Source: Planctomycetota bacterium
Lineage (GTDB): Bacteria > Planctomycetota > Planctomycetia > Isosphaerales > Isosphaeraceae
DNA: 7,349 bases
Assembly: GCA_021778575.1 (NCBI GenBank)
Contig: JAJYCH010000229.1
Span: 1 to 7,349, forward strand
Direction of reading: 5' to 3'
The translations under genes were made by a program, and so were the position numbers. Within the stretch, counting starts at the first letter, position 1; every line of letters begins with the position of its first letter. The notes beneath the pieces were generated by a model. The model searched no databases. It was not told the origin of the DNA and saw only the letters and a program-made list of their open reading frames with translations. Positions 5,776 to 7,349 of this stretch are shown here, piece after piece.

Positions 5776-6942
5776 ATGTTCAGAAAGCTGCTCTTACCCC
5801 TGGTGGCGGTTGCGGGATTTGGCTTCGCGGTCTTCACGGTCGTGAAGGCTCGCGAAGTGCCGAGGCCGGCCGAGCCGAGAACGTCGCCGCCGCTCCGACC
5901 GAAGTTCCTCAAGACGATTGCCGGGGCCGGTGTGGTCGAGGCCCGGCTCGAGAATATTCCGGTCGGTTCATCGATTCCCGGCGTCGTCTGGGAAGTTTAT
6001 GTGAAGGTCAAGGACCGGGTCAAGAAGGGGGACCCTCTCTTCAAGATCGACGACCGTGATATTCGAGCCGAACTGGCGGTTCGCGAGGCAAGCCTGGCCT
6101 CGGAGATCGCGCAATCCCGGCGGCTGGAGGCGGCTCCGGAAGTGGGCGATATCGCCACCGCCGAGGCTTCCGTCGACGAGGCTCGGGCCAGGATGAACGA
6201 CATGGAGGCCGCCGCCGGTCGGACCGAGCGACTCTTCACCCGTCAGATGGGAACAGCCAGCGATTACGACAAGGACCGCTTCGCCTTTCAGGCCGCCAAG
6301 GCCAACCTGGCCAAGGCGCTCGCCGACTTGAACCGGATCAAGATTACCTGGGAAGCCGACAAGGAAGTGGCCCGGGCCGCCATCGCGATGGCCGACAGTC
6401 AGGTTCAGAGCACGAAGATCCAGCTCGAACGGCTGGTCGTTCGAGCCCTCAGCGACGGCGAAATTCTTCAGGTGAACGTCCGCCCTGGTCAGTTCGCCGG
6501 AGTCATCTACAAGGAGCCGTTGATCCTGATCGGCGATAGCAACCGTCTGCACGTCCGAGTTGACATCGACGAGAACGACGTCCCCCTGTTCGATGCCAAG
6601 GCGAAAGCGATGGCCCGACTCCGAGGCCGACCGGGTGTCAGCTTTCCGCTGACGCTTTACAAGATCGAGCCGTACATCATCCCCAAGAAAAGCCTGACCG
6701 GCGACAATTCCGAGCGAGTGGACACGCGGGTCTTGCAGGTTGTCTACTCGTTGCCCGAGGATCGGCAGTTTCCGCTCTATATCGGCCAGCAGATGGACGC
6801 TTTCATCGAGAAGTTCGAGCCCAAAGGGGTCTCGCTCGATACCGACTATAACGATGTCGGGCCGCTGGAGGACAAGGCCATGACCGCCAGTCCGGCCGAG
6901 GCTCCCAAGGCTCCGGTCGTCCCGACGACGAAATCACCTTGA
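5776..6942 (+). CDS. HlyD-family membrane fusion protein (periplasmic adaptor)
   Basis: A 388-aa adaptor anchored by one N-terminal helix (4-23: LLLPLVAVAGFGFAVFTVV), with the rest in the periplasm. The first biotinyl/lipoyl half is at about 48-92 (GAGVVEARLENIPV...SIPGVVWEVYVKVKDRVKKG). A helical hairpin follows at about 96-215, rich in Ala, Glu and Arg. The second lipoyl half is at about 218-255 (RALSDGEILQVNVRPGQFAG), then a beta-barrel and a membrane-proximal domain (RLHVRVDIDENDVPLF and on). The tip region GRTERLFTRQMGTASDYDKD carries R149, L153 and S162, close to the RLS motif used by TolC-docking adaptors but with two extra residues before the Ser. The last ~23 residues are a Pro/Ala/Thr tail. 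It is last in the operon after permease and ATPase, which suggests a MacAB/DevBCA-like envelope-spanning pump. No outer-membrane channel is encoded nearby. Its stop overlaps the 3' end of the opposite-strand gene. Confidence 0.92.
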   Translation: MFRKLLLPLVAVAGFGFAVFTVVKAREVPRPAEPRTSPPLRPKFLKTIAGAGVVEARLENIPVGSSIPGVVWEVYVKVKDRVKKGDPLFKIDDRDIRAELAVREASLASEIAQSRRLEAAPEVGDIATAEASVDEARARMNDMEAAAGRTERLFTRQMGTASDYDKDRFAFQAAKANLAKALADLNRIKITWEADKEVARAAIAMADSQVQSTKIQLERLVVRALSDGEILQVNVRPGQFAGVIYKEPLILIGDSNRLHVRVDIDENDVPLFDAKAKAMARLRGRPGVSFPLTLYKIEPYIIPKKSLTGDNSERVDTRVLQVVYSLPEDRQFPLYIGQQMDAFIEKFEPKGVSLDTDYNDVGPLEDKAMTASPAEAPKAPVVPTTKSP

Positions 6943-7349
6943 GTCGATTTTCTGAGAGGCTCGCTTGCGAATCGTTGATCTGGGATTGGTCCGGGAGCCG
7001 GTCGAACCTTCGGGTCCGTCCGGCTCCTTGTCCTTGGGGGGATCGACCTTGGCCACCGGGACGATCGTGAACGCAACCGTCTGGCTCGCCGAGGCTCCCT
7101 CAACCAGTTCGTCGCGGAGAATGATCTCGTACTCGTATTCGCCGGGGGGAAGCCCTTTCAATCCGACGCTGTTGGTCAGATAGACCCGTTCGGTCGGGTC
7201 TTCAAAGGTGGCGTCGTATTCGAGGATCTTGTCCTTTTTCATCAGGACGGCCTTCTCCCCCTTCTTACGAATCCGCCCGTCCTGGCTGAACTTCGCCCGG
7301 TAACGATAGCCTGGTTTGGGCTTCGCGACCGGCTCGACCTTGTATTCGA
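6934..7349 (-). CDS. C-terminal part of an unrecognised protein, cut by window edge
   Basis: The minus-strand frame is open from the window edge to a TGA at 6936-6934, giving 138 codons. An ATG at 7242 lies inside the frame; the open reading continues upstream (EYKVEPVAKPKPGYRYRAKF...), so the true start is probably outside. The middle part, GLPPGEYEYEIILRDEL followed by ASASQTVAFTIVPV, looks like an immunoglobulin-like beta domain of the kind that ends many exported planctomycete and GWxTD-type proteins (Pro-Gly-Tyr hairpin, conserved RD, alternating hydrophobics). The last ~35 residues are a charged Pro/Gly/Lys/Arg-rich tail (VDPPKDKEPDGPEGS...). I cannot name the function. Codon phase and GC usage fit a real gene. 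It converges on the fusion-protein gene and overlaps it by 9 bp, with no visible terminator between. Confidence 0.68.
   Translation of the reverse strand, partial: EYKVEPVAKPKPGYRYRAKFSQDGRIRKKGEKAVLMKKDKILEYDATFEDPTERVYLTNSVGLKGLPPGEYEYEIILRDELVEGASASQTVAFTIVPVAKVDPPKDKEPDGPEGSTGSRTNPRSTIRKRASQKIDSR

Overview
The window is GC-rich, densely coded and typical of a bacterial chromosome. A Planctomycetota member, perhaps of the Isosphaeraceae/Gemmataceae type, is my best guess. The reasons are a DUF1570-like secreted zinc-peptidase protein, a ROK kinase with His in place of the third zinc Cys, and the style of the FtsX-like permease. This is pattern recognition, not a search result. I see no mobile elements, tRNAs, rRNAs or CRISPR arrays.

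Layout. (1) Bases 1-431, minus strand: the first 143 codons of lepA (elongation factor 4), cut by the window edge. (2) 573-1580, minus: a ROK-family sugar kinase upstream of lepA. (3) 1581-1740: a divergent intergenic region with a candidate promoter on each strand and three short palindromes, one of them directly downstream of the kinase -10 box. (4) 1741-2861, plus: a two-gene unit, a 64-aa ribbon-helix-helix (ParD-like) protein followed by an exported HExxH protein of DUF1570 type. (5) 2906-6942, plus: a four-gene unit, CecR/YbiH-like TetR repressor, FtsX/MacB-type permease, LolD/MacB-type ATPase and HlyD-type membrane fusion protein. (6) 6934-7349, minus: the C-terminal 138 codons of an unrecognised protein that converges on the fusion-protein gene and overlaps it by 9 bp.

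The core of the window is the regulated efflux/export cassette. A consensus-like promoter is followed at once by a perfect 10-4-10 inverted repeat, then a strong Shine-Dalgarno and the GTG start of the TetR gene. The TetR and permease genes overlap by ATGA. The simplest reading is an autorepressed operon in which ligand binding to the repressor derepresses a permease/ATPase/adaptor pump. E. coli CecR likewise sits with an HlyD adaptor and an ABC exporter (ybhGFSR), but there the permeases are ABC-2 type. Here the permease is FtsX-like, so the same regulator class appears coupled to a MacAB/DevBCA-type machine. No outer-membrane factor gene is visible.

Two starts are better placed internally than at the longest open frame: the ATPase at 4953 and the fusion protein at 5776, each behind a good Shine-Dalgarno. 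All intergenic gaps are shorter than 300 bases and are described in the entries.
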